A stretch of DNA of 64,000 nt, taken from contig CM060833.1 of the NCBI GenBank assembly GCA_030762175.1, positions 168,220,501-168,284,500 on the forward strand. Direction: 5' to 3'. The notes beneath the pieces are model-generated. The model was not told where the DNA came from and did no database searches. It was given only the letters and a program-made list of their open reading frames with translations. Source of the DNA: Metallyticus violacea (lineage: Eukaryota; Arthropoda; Insecta; Mantodea; Metallyticidae). Below, piece by piece: positions 10,329-19,473 of the stretch. A program made the translations under genes and the position numbers. Positions within the stretch are counted from its first letter, which is position 1, and each line of letters begins with the position of its first letter.

Positions 10329-10760
10329 AAGGTAATGTTATGAAAATGAGTACATAATTAACAGCTGCAAGGTTAATTAGCTCTATTTAGAAATGTGAAA
10401 GCTATATTATGAAAGTGAATACATAATTAACAGCTGCAAGGTTAATTAGCTGTATTTAGAAATGTAAAAGTTATATTATGAAAGTGAATACGTAATTAAC
10501 AGCTGCAAGGTTAATTAGCTCTATTTAGAAATGTGAAAGTTATATTATGAAAGTGAATACATAATGAACAGCTGCAAGGTTAATTAGCTGTATTTAGAAA
10601 TGTGAAAGTTATATTATGAAAGTGAATACGTAATTAACAGCTGCAAGGTTAATTAGCTCTATTTAGAAATGTGAAAGTTATATTATGAAAGTGAATACAT
10701 AATGAACAGCTGCAAGGTTAATTAGCTGTATTTAGAAATGTGAAAGTTATATTATGAAAC
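10329..10760. repeat. 69-bp tandem array with 138-bp higher-order period
   Basis: The marker GTTAATTAGC recurs at 10372, 10441, 10510, 10579, 10648 and 10717, exactly 69 bp apart. Units alternate in two forms: GCTCTATTTAG units followed by CATAAT-AAC and GCTGTATTTAG units followed by CGTAATTAAC. The array therefore grew at least once by doubling a 138-bp dimer. It starts right beside the SINE-A insertion and lies inside the 7.7-kb myosin intron. Each unit contains CAGCTG and several ATTA-type palindromic words. It is not a CRISPR array: there are no distinct spacers. Confidence 0.95.
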
Positions 10761-11286
10761 TAAATATTTAACGAGACATTTCACTATAAAGCTTAGATGC
10801 TTAGAACAGACATTTTCAGAATAAAATATATTCATATTTGTTAATAAAGTATGTCTTTTATGTTGATATATGAATTATTTCTGAGGAGGCCTTGCTTTTC
10901 ATTATTTTGAAGTTAAACATCGCTTCCAGAATATGTCCTACCCAGTCAAACAGGATTTTGCGTCCGGCAGCTGGACATGCCACAGCGGGCCGCGCCTTAT
11001 ACATTGTGCGCTAATCGCACACCAAACTGCGATTTTCCTATCACAAAGAGAGGTTTATTGTATACAATATGGGTTTTCAGAATACCAATGGGGAGTGTTG
11101 TGATCATTTTGGTGGATCCACGCTTCGTCCGAAAGGAATACAATATGTGGTCAATTAACTTTTCAGTCATTGATGAAGAACCACTCACATCAACACACAT
11201 ATGCTAAGGAATCACCTTGTAGTACACTAGTACCGCTTGAGTTTTACTTTAACAGTGTTGTTGCTGTATGATGTGCAGAAGATGAA
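10761..11286. other. myosin intron, no repeat family recognised
   Basis: A somewhat GC-richer patch at 10960-11210 is open on both strands (67 and 76 codons), but the translations match nothing I know and no good splice pair frames it. Confidence 0.35.
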
Positions 11287-11287
11287 G

Positions 11288-11403
11288 TGTTTAACGCCCC
11301 TTTTTACTACTGAGGCATCACAGGTAGTGAACACTAATGATACAGGAGATGAAATATTGGGAAATGAGGTGTGTGTGTGTATACCTCCTTTCCAAATATA
11401 TTT

Positions 11404-11457
<54 letters not shown>

Positions 11458-11640
11458 ACATACATGTGTGTGTGTGTGTGTAAGGAAATGTTCCAGGCCT
11501 AAGTTTAGGCTTTTGCCATTTATGAGGACTGAGGAAAATCAGGAAAAAAACCTCAGTCAGGGAGGACGGTCCTGGCGGGATTCGAACTCCAGACCTTCCG
11601 CTCACGAGTCCATGCCTTAACGACCTCGGCCACCCGTGTA
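11288..11640 (-). mobile_element. SINE-A, inverted, expanded by microsatellites
   Basis: The inverted family end GTGTTTAACGCCCCTTTTTA is at the left and the head GCCGAGGTCGTTAAGGCATG is at the right, with box B GGAGTTCGAATCCC. The A/T-rich middle has expanded into TG and TA runs (see 11406-11453), so this copy is about 80 bp longer than the others. Confidence 0.9.
11406..11453. repeat. (TA)n microsatellite
   Basis: About 24 consecutive AT/TA steps, flanked by TG-rich tracts, within a SINE-A copy. Confidence 0.97.
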
Positions 11641-12249
11641 GGTTTCTCTTTTGTTAAAATTATATTTCTTCCCGCGTGTTTCTTGTTTAGCAGTGAACCA
11701 GCATTATTAAATTTAGACCGAAAATTGCAGTTCCGATAGGAGGCAATTGCCAAAGAACCTCCGAATAAATTCCTCACGAGTGCGACGAGCTCATTCGTCT
11801 TTATAATATTTACAAACAAAAATACTTTGCTCTAAAGTTTTGCCATCTTCGCGAACGAATGTAATCTGGAAGTTCAAGGATAGGCAGGCAGGGAGGCACC
11901 CTGTGCGAGGGGTGAAGACAGGTAGCAAAGCTTTCAGTCGCTCGTATCTCAGGGGCTTTACTTGCTCACTCTCGATGCCAAGGAGGGAGGTGTTGCCAAC
12001 GGTAGCTTACGAGAGCGCGTTTGACTCGAGAATCACCCATTCTCGTATGCACGTAAGTCCGGCAACAAATAAGAGTGTCCGAGACAGGTAATTTTCCTGC
12101 ACTAAATGTGTAGGCAGCAAGCAAACAATATGAACAGATATTTTATATTTAGTAGAAGTGCTTGCTGTGAAACAATTTTAGCAGGGCGGATTGGTTGAAT
12201 CGGAGAAGTTGTGTCGTTCTTGATTGTGTAAATGAAATACTCATTTTTC

Positions 12250-12281
<32 letters not shown>

Positions 12282-12736
12282 TCTAACTGAATTGACTATA
12301 ATGCATATTGTTAAAACTGCTTGATTTATATGAGAAAAATAAAGCGTTAATTATTTTCAAAATTAATGCTTTTTTTTTTTTTTTAATTTTTCGTTCCAAA
12401 CAAACGTTTTTGGAATGCATGTTGCCTTTAGCATATAAGCACGTTACTGTGTAAAGTATGAACTAATTACATAGAAAATACCTATACAAAATCAGTGATT
12501 ATTTATTAATTTCTGATAATGTTTAACTTGTTAAGATACTATATTTAACATCCCCTTTCAAACTCAGTTAAATGGGGGAAAAGAAAAAGAAAGAAAATCT
12601 GCGAGTTTAAACCAAGCTTAGGTATGCCTGATCATATTAAGTACAACAAGCATAGAATGTTAAATATAGTTTTTTTTTTTTTTTCATGCCTAGTTTTCCA
12701 TAGCCCCATATGGGCCTTCGGCTTACCGTGAAGACC
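11641..12736. other. myosin intron, unassigned
   Basis: A balanced-composition patch at 11830-12090 has an 83-codon plus-strand frame with no recognisable domain. (ATA)n lies at 12249-12278, and poly-T tracts lie near 12369 and 12671. Confidence 0.4.
12249..12278. repeat. (ATA)n microsatellite
   Basis: A run of TAA/ATA trinucleotides. Confidence 0.95.
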
Positions 12737-12748
12737 GCTGCGTCTTCT

Positions 12749-12945
12749 AAGTATGGCTTCCTTCGGAAGGGAAGTAAAGCCGTGGGTCCCGTGTCGTACA
12801 TTTACGGCACGAAAAAGAACCTCAAGCCTGAAAGAGAGGCCTCTGAGCAAAATTTGTCGGCCGTTTCACGCCCTGAGTTGAATGGGACGCTGATGACCTG
12901 AGTTGTTAAAGAGCGTCCTTAAATAAATCAATCAAAAAAAAAAAA
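12749..12945 (+). mobile_element. 5'-truncated SINE-B with perfect 12-bp target duplication
   Basis: It begins directly at AAGTATGGCTTCCTTCGG, lacking the tRNA-like head, and ends GAGCGTCCTTAAATAAATC plus an A run. GCTGCGTCTTCT is repeated exactly at 12737-12748 and 12946-12957. Truncation at the 5' side with an intact target duplication is the usual mark of incomplete target-primed reverse transcription. Confidence 0.95.
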
Positions 12946-13009
12946 GCTGCGTCTTCTACCTCCATCACGTGATATCATTGATAGAGTGCAGTATTGCAGG
13001 GGGATATGT

Positions 13010-13222
13010 GATCAGCACATCGCGTACCACTGATCGCTATATTGCGGCTTACTAGACCTCTCCACCTCTCCATCAGGCAGCTTCCCAATTGTCCTTACAA
13101 GGCTGGATGGACCACGTTCCGAACTCCCTAACTTAGAAAAATTCCTAAGTAGGTACCGGGAATCGAACCCGGGCCTCTCGGTCCGCAGTCAGCAACGCTA
13201 ACCACTAGACTAAGGAGGTGGT
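13010..13222 (-). mobile_element. SINE-D (tRNA-derived), inverted
   Basis: On the minus strand, CTCCTTAGTCTAGTGGTTAG gives a good box A and CCCGGGTTCGATTCCCGG a strong box B about 35 nt later, like a tRNA gene. The ends do not form an acceptor stem, and the sequence continues for more than 100 nt with a non-tRNA tail (TAGGAATTTTTCTAAGTTAG, GATGGAGAGGTGGAGAGG). This makes a SINE head more likely than a tRNA gene. Only one copy is present, so the borders are approximate. Confidence 0.6.
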
Positions 13223-14600
13223 CGTCTTAACAAATTACGCATATTCAGAAATTTATAAATAATCACAGATTTTGTATAGGTATTAATGACTTGTTACATG
13301 AACAGCAGCACACACAACCGGAACGCTGAGATATGTACGACGCACTATACTGAGATTAGCAGGTTTATATTTCCAAACCAAAACAAAACAATCTGGCGTG
13401 CCTGTTCTTAGTATTCAAGAATTACGTAAGCAGTTAGTATTAAATTGATACAGATTATGCAACTGTAGTCATTGACACTAGAGCTATTAATGCAACATTT
13501 TCACGTTTCACTGGAGTTAAGTTTCAGTTGACGCAGGCAATTGAGCTTGCTCAGTCCTGTTTATTTGGACTTAATTGCGTGTTTGTCTACTGTGAATTTG
13601 TATAATGTGCAGCAGCAGTAGAATGTGTATCTTAATTCCTATAAAATTCTATATAAACATTACAACTATATTTTATGAATGGGTCGTTGACCGTATATGC
13701 TTAAGTATGATATACAATCAGAAAGAGGAACAAATAAAACAAATTTAATAATAATTAAATAAAATATAAAAATGGGAAGGCTGGAATTTATAGATATATG
13801 AGTGGAAAAACCTTGCATATTATTTACAATTACGTGTTATTGCGTTCTAACCAGATAATAAATTGCTTCTAGTTTCGCGCGCTTTGGCTATGAAAATTCC
13901 CTTAGTATGATCCCAAACAGGTCCCAGCATGCCAATTACCGTAATTCAGGTGTTCCCAGTTGGTGCATTCAACCGGAATAAGCACTCATTCCTCACCCCC
14001 TCCACAAAATAGGCAGATTCTTCTACCACAACTATCCGTTATTTTTTTATTTTATTTTTTTTAAAGCCTTCCAACCGCCCTGGCCATTCCTGATTGTCTT
14101 TTTCCCTATAACGAGATATATACCTCTTTACCCCAGGTCAATTTCATTTCATTGGATAGGCTCAAGGAGACTTTCGTGTTACATTCTGACTCGATTTCCT
14201 GCCTGCTGATATCTTTTAGCCTTGTTCTAACCTTCTTCATGGTAGTTTTATTATTTTCATTACCTCTTTGCCACATGAACCCAGGCTAATTCCTATGTGT
14301 CCTCTTTCCATCTCTCTAGCACAAAACGTTTGCATATTTTATATCTGTTGTCTGTAGCAATTATTGCGAACTGTGGACTGATTTTCCTGCATAAGTCTAA
14401 GCCGACACTACACCGTACTTGTTTTTACTATTTATCGTGTCTCCATAGCGACCCTCCTCCCTCATGACCCAAAGAGTGAGATACACAAAACAGATTTACT
14501 TATCACCGCTGTGTGCGTAAAGTATTGTAGAAGGGAATTTCGTGCTAAATTTTCAGGAGTGACATCTCATCTGAAAGTGCAATTTTCAGTTTTATAAACA
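13223..14600. other. myosin intron, unassigned
   Basis: No coding or repeat signature recognised. Pyrimidine-rich patches occur at 14000-14300. Confidence 0.4.
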
Positions 14601-14639
14601 GAGTTCGAACGCAAGGTGTTTCGTTGACAAGCAGCGAAG

Positions 14640-14770
14640 ATCTAAAAAAAACCGGATTTTAACAGTGGAGAAGCTGGTGAAATAGGCTATCGATTAGAAA
14701 CTTCTCCCCGAAAGTATTTAACACGATTAGCTCAGCAAGTTGGTACATCTGTGTATAAAGCTTCAAACAC
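14640..14770 (+). mobile_element. possible Tc1/mariner transposase N-terminal fragment
   Basis: An open stretch reads RLETSPRKYLTRLAQQVGTS. It resembles the SPRKSxRRLAxQVGxS helix-turn-helix signature of Tc1/mariner-like transposases, such as the family seen at 35.4 and 58.1 kb. About 0.6 kb downstream near 15315-15365, YLTEKGEHFKHL resembles the end of such proteins, so both could belong to one very degraded copy. No catalytic motif was found between them. Confidence 0.4.
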
Positions 14771-16756
14771 ACATACTCTCTCTCTTTTGAAATAAAGGTG
14801 AAAAACTCCTGTGGAGACCTAAACTCTTTAAAATGCACTAGAGAATGACCCGGTTAAAAACTAAAACACTAATAAAAAAAACTACGGGATTTCGAGCCGC
14901 TGCAGCCTCTTGTTCGCGATGCGAGACTATGAAGACTACGGCAGACAGTACACATCTGTAACTAGTATACCGTGAAAGTTACCCACAGGGCTCGCTGGGA
15001 ATCCAACATACGCGAAGCAAAAACAACTGGTTGCCAGTAAGGGAAAAATTAGAGGGAAATATTTAGCCCTGGAAGGATGCGAACCTTATGTACAACTATG
15101 GCCGCCTTCTCTCTATCTCTGAGTGTACTAATGGGGGAAGATGGAGGTATGGCATCTATGAGGACTAACAAAGGAAAAACAACCGGTTTGACTGTGTCAT
15201 TCTCTGGCGCATTTTAAAGAGCTGAAATAAACCCGTGGGGGTGCTGAAACAAAATATCCGGCTTACAATATTCGGGAGGATGAATTGTGGTGTTTAAAAA
15301 TCTTTTTAAAGGGATCCAGACTTATCTCACAGAGAAGGGTGAGCACTTCAAGCATCTACCACCATATTAATTATCATATACTATGAATAAATAACGAAAG
15401 GATAAAAAATTATGAGTTCTCACCGCCGAACATGATTTTCCTTGGCATGTGGCGAGGCCATTGCACAGTAAATTCTCTTCAGCAAAATCAATTTCAGAAT
15501 GCATAGAAGAATGAGTGCTATAGAACTACCAGTATAGATAATATAAAGAGGTTATTTGTTGTTGCCTAAACTTTTGTGGGTAGAGTGGAGTATTTGAGTG
15601 ATTCACTAATTGATTCATCCCCAATAAAAAGAAAGAAAGGAATAATTGCCAGCTATAATACTTAAGAGGTAAATTTCATTTAAGTCTACGGCGTTGAAAA
15701 AGATAAATTATGTAATATAGAATCCCTCTATGCAACAAACGGTTTTGTATGTGCAACAAACATTACAAAGAAAACAAGACATAGATAATTTACAACTTTT
15801 GCGTCTTTCTCTGCCTGGATTGTTCGAAAATTCTAAAATTTAACACGTCTGTCATTTTAACATTTAGGATATCTAAGTGACATGTTAAAACGGCTATTTT
15901 TTTTAACTTTGACAGAAACTTAAAAATTTTTGTTACTCAACAAAGATAATTAAGGTGCTAAAATGTGAAGAAGTCGCGTTATTTGACTCAGTGTACCGGT
16001 CACCAACTCACAACTTTGCTTTAACTTACAATTTCTTACACAGGTTTAAGACCACTCGTAAGTTGCACCACTAATAAGATTGCATTCTAAACTGATTAGT
16101 TAACGTACAAATTTGCACTTTTTTCTAACTTCAGATGTTTCGACGAAACCCTCCCTTATTATCGGCAACAAGATCCTACAGTTCAATTAGTGGGGTAAAC
16201 TTCCACATATCTGTAAGTGACGGGAAATCTTGCTGCAAGAGAAAAAGTTTCCCTCTGGAAGTCTAACCTGTCAATAGCACAGATTTCTTGCTGAAGAAAA
16301 ACAACACTCGCTCAACAGACTTGTTTTTCTCCAGCAAGTGGCTTCCTTTAATAAAGTTTAACATTACAATTATCAGCGAGATCGCCAAGGTTCGACAAGA
16401 AAAAAAAATGTAGTTCAGAGTGCAGCATCAGCAAAGACAACTCCTTCCTTACACATTTAATAGTATAATTAAAACACGACAAAGAAAAACATAAAAACAA
16501 AGCAAAAATATAAATTTAGTGTTTTTTTAAAAAAAATTCAAACTTAATTCCTTATTCTAGAATCCCCCCCCCCCAGAAATTTGTTTGCGAACAAATTTGA
16601 CGTTCCACTGAAATTGACTCCAAAATATTTAACCTTCTTTAGCTATGTGCTTGCTGACATGTATTTTTAAAAAAATGTTGCGGACTCATATATCTCTTTA
16701 TTATTTATTTACGCTTTGACTGCATTGGTCTTCTCGCGATTGTGGATTGTAGATAG
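14771..16756. other. myosin intron, unassigned
   Basis: Nothing recognised apart from the possible transposase tail noted near 15.3 kb and a C9 run near 16564. Confidence 0.4.
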
Positions 16757-17030
16757 CGCCACGGGTGGCCGAGGTCGTTAGGGCTCGGACTCGTGAGCGG
16801 GAGGTTCGGGGTTCGAATCCCACCAGGACCGTCCTCCCCGACTGAGGTTTTTTCCAGGTTTTCCTCAGTCCTCATAAATGGCAAATGCCGGGGAGGTATC
16901 CTAAACTGAAAATTTTCCTTCCTTTAAAAAAATCCTTTCCCAATATATCATATTCTCTCATTTATCATCCGTGTCCACCGCCTGTAGTGCCTCAGTAGTA
17001 AAGACGGGCGTTAAACGCATTTCATTCATT
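16757..17030 (+). mobile_element. SINE-A, full length
   Basis: Head GCCACGGGTGGCCGAGGTCG, box B GGGGTTCGAATCCC, full body, and end GGGCGTTAAACGCATTTCAT. A short repeat GGATTGT before and after may be the target duplication. Confidence 0.93.
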
Positions 17031-17067
17031 GGATTGTGAACTGAATATTATATATTCAGTCTGTAGG

Positions 17068-17262
17068 AATGAATGAAATTTATTAAGTTGGCGCCAATGA
17101 GCTCGGAGTTCTTGGCACCTTAAAGCCATCTGACATTTGTCTTCTCAGAGTAAGGAAAACTCCGAAAAAATAATAAAATTGCTCACACCCCTTGACCTGA
17201 CTAGAATTCGAACCCAAGTCCTCTGAATTAGCAGTTAATGGCATCACTAGACCAGGGAAGAT
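17068..17262 (-). mobile_element. SINE-C, inverted
   Basis: The minus strand reads CTGGTCTAGTGATGCCATTA, then box B GGGTTCGAATTC and GTCAAGGGGTGTGAGCAATT. The family tail follows (AGGTGCCAAGAACTCCGAGC, CATTGGCGCCAAC, AATTTCATTCATTC). The same head and tail are at 28.1 and 47.9 kb. Confidence 0.85.
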
Positions 17263-17663
17263 TTTTTTTTATTTGAAAAGTATTATAGCTTTCCGAATGT
17301 CACTTAATATTGAATGTTTCTTTACGATAGCGGATCGCTATCTATCTACTCAGTTGCATTTTTTCATAACTAAAATCAATTCCTCAATGCAAAGTCAACC
17401 TTTTAGATTCTTAGTTCGGATGTTTCTGTATATAATACAATTTCAAAATGGCAAGTTTCACAAACAGTTGACATTTTCGATTAGGAGTCCTACAGATATT
17501 TCGGAAACAAGTCTTTGCACTTTTTATAGTCTGTTAAATGATCAGGTATTCTAATGCACCTGTCAAATCGATTAATTTATTTGACCAAATATGTATGTCA
17601 GTTATAACCTAAGTTCTTATCATGAAATGGTCTTCATGACAAAAATAAAAAGTCAATACTTAC
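17263..17663. other. myosin intron, unassigned
   Basis: AT-rich. The 93-codon plus-strand frame lacks any recognisable motif and lies antisense within the intron. Confidence 0.5.
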
Positions 17664-17710
17664 AAAGCGTGATGAATTGTCATTCCTGTAAGTTTTTGCG
17701 TTTCCAAAAG
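17664..17710 (-). CDS. class I myosin motor, internal exon c (switch I)
   Basis: A 47-nt minus-strand exon between a TTTTGCAG acceptor and a GTAAGT donor. With the base carried from exon b it reads AFGNAKTYRNDNSSRF. This is the strongly conserved EAFGNAKT-RNDNSSRFGKY segment, including most of switch I (NxNSSRFGK), which contacts nucleotide phosphate and magnesium. The exon ends in phase 0 exactly between SSRF and GKY, and exon d continues with GKYLDIEFD. The match of sequence, frame and splice sites on both sides leaves little doubt that this is a real exon. Confidence 0.95.
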
Positions 17711-17791
17711 CTGCAAAAGAAATATAAATATTTTAGAATTTGTCATATTTATATAAACGCATAACATTTGTGATAATTCAAAGATGTTTAC

Positions 17792-17991
17792 CTTCAAGCA
17801 GAGGCCCTGCTTGCACAAGACGTTCCTTCATGATCTTCACTTCTCTGCTGTGACCTGAAGCAAGGGCAACAAACTGCAGCACGATGCGGGCAGCTTCAGT
17901 CTTTCCGGCACCGCTTTCTCCTGATACAACAATACACTGGTCTTCGTTTCGATCCCGCAGGAACCTGTATGCGGAACCAGCTACTGCGTAT
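17792..17991 (-). CDS. class I myosin motor, internal exon b (P-loop)
   Basis: This 200-nt minus-strand exon has a TTGTGTTACAG acceptor and a GTAAAC donor. It reads YAVAGSAYRFLRDRNEDQ, then the Walker A motif SGESGAGKTEAARIVLQF, a short loop, and KERLVQAGPLLE. GESGAGKTE is the invariant ATP-binding P-loop of myosins, and LLQ-NP-LLEAFGNA is the following conserved stretch. It enters in phase 2 and leaves in phase 1; its last G pairs with CT of exon c to encode alanine of EAFGN. The intron upstream to exon a is about 20.9 kb and filled with transposons, whereas the intron to exon c is only 81 bp. Substitutions such as QAGPLLE for QSNPLLE suggest a divergent class I paralogue, but nothing indicates decay. 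Confidence 0.95.
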
Positions 17992-18536
17992 CTGTAACAC
18001 AAAGATCCACTGTCAGAAATCTTCGTTATTGAGAAAACTGAAGCGTTTTTTATGAAATACACCTGTCCCAGTGGCTCATCTGTTCGAGTTTAACAAATAA
18101 ATTTTTATTTTATTTTCCATTGAGTATGAACGTATGCTCGTGACCCAGTAACCAAACAGTATTGTAATTTGTCCCTGCGAAAATCTACTTTATATTTGTT
18201 TTATAATATCGGAAAGTACAAAATAAAATTTGAAAATCGGCTTTAGTTAAAGAACTATTTAAAGCTGTGGAATAAACTTGAAACCACTCCCCTTTGGCTC
18301 AATCACTATGTGTCGAGCCCAGGCTCGATTTCCGATAGGGACAAGGGGACCCTACTAAATCAGCAGGGGCAATTTCCTGGTGGATGTTTCCATTTAGTTT
18401 CCAAAACCGGCTCGGTCTTTAAGACTGGGAGCAAATACGTTGCTTACCCGCGCTTCGTCCTCTGGCCAGGCTATCAGGCTGCATTGGTTTAACGTAACCT
18501 CACTCTTCAGGTAAGTAACCGAAGCAGGTACGTAGC
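17992..18536. other. start of the long myosin intron, unassigned
   Basis: No repeat recognised. The 18250-18530 segment has the GC and stop pattern of an old repeat but matches no family seen here. Confidence 0.4.
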
Positions 18537-18546
18537 TCAACACCCA

Positions 18547-18849
18547 CCCTTTTTTTTTTTTATTGATTTATTTAAGGACGCTCTTTAACAGCTCAGGTCA
18601 TCAGCGTCCCATTTAACTCAGGGCGTGAAACGGCCGACAAATTTTGCTCAGAGGCCTCTCTTTCAGGCTTGAGGTTCTTTTTCGTGCCGCAAATGTACGA
18701 CACGGGACCCACGGCTTTACTTCCCTTCCGAAGGAAGCCATGCTTAGGATTTTTACGCCCGAAAAAATCCATCGGTCCTGGCCGGGTTCGAACCCGCGTT
18801 TTGGGTATAGGAGGCAAGTATGGTAACCACTACACCACCAGGACCGACA
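18547..18849 (-). mobile_element. SINE-B, inverted, with 10-bp target duplication
   Basis: The right edge reads CCACCAGGACCGAC (inverted head), then box B GGGTTCGAACCC, the full body, and the A-tail as a T run at the left. TCAACACCCA occurs at 18537-18546 and 18850-18859. Confidence 0.94.
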
Positions 18850-19022
18850 TCAACACCCATCCCCTCACAAGAAGTAGCACTGAGGATTTAACCACTGCCA
18901 TATGAGGTACCCTCATATAAGACACCGCCGCCACAAAGTATTCAATCCCCCCCCCCCTCAAGTCGCGGAACCACATATTCCAACAACCTACCTGGACACT
19001 CCCTGTGGGGAGGGGCTCGAAT

Positions 19023-19473
19023 AACTTGACGTTAGCCCCTGAACAAATGCAGCAATCTGTGCTCTTGCTGCTAGTCTCAATGCTCGAGTGCCGGCGGAGA
19101 TAGCCGAAGGTAGTGCAACACAGCTATTAGATAATGCTTCCACAGCGCAAGCGTAGATGGTTAGAGCAATGTGCTACACTTGTCAGGGTTGAATACTGGG
19201 TTCAAACACACAGATCTCATGCTTTTTTTCTGCCGGAGTTAAATGAGGTTTGCCACAATTACAACGATTTACTCGCTAAATCACTGGGTTCACCGGTTTC
19301 TAGGATTTACCCGAGGTTAGCCGACATATTAGGTTAGTGTGTGTATATATGAATTAGTTGCGAATTGGAATAAGAGTACGCTTCCCACCGTTACAATGTT
19401 TCACCTGCTTAATAATGCAGACTAGCAGCAAGAGCGCTGATTGCTGCATTTGTTCAGGGGCTAACGTCAAGTT
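19023..19473 (+). mobile_element. TIR-flanked element with tRNA-like core, copy 1
   Basis: The first 54 bp (from ACTTGACGTTAGCCCCTGAA) are repeated inverted at the right end (to AGGGGCTAACGTCAAGT), with two mismatches. The core has a tRNA-like part at 19144-19222: CAAGCGTAGATGGTTAGAGC like box A and GGGTTCAAACAC like box B. It then has ACAATTACAACGATTTACTC, GGTTTCTAGGATTTACCCG and a TG/TA-rich stretch. The same core, with much longer related TIRs, is at 36.95-37.63 kb. No protein frame exists. A clear target duplication was not seen. It may be a MITE or foldback element that carries a pol III-type promoter. Confidence 0.8.

Noticed and set aside
10329..10760. CRISPR-like array
   Set aside because: Units are contiguous 69-bp repeats without unique spacers, and the DNA is eukaryotic.
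11237..11620. 127-codon plus-strand frame
   Set aside because: It runs across a (TA)n/(TG)n microsatellite inside an inverted SINE-A; the repeated Ile-Tyr residues come from the microsatellite.
13140..13222. genuine tRNA gene on the minus strand
   Set aside because: A and B boxes are good, but no matching acceptor stem ends are visible and the sequence continues with a non-tRNA tail.
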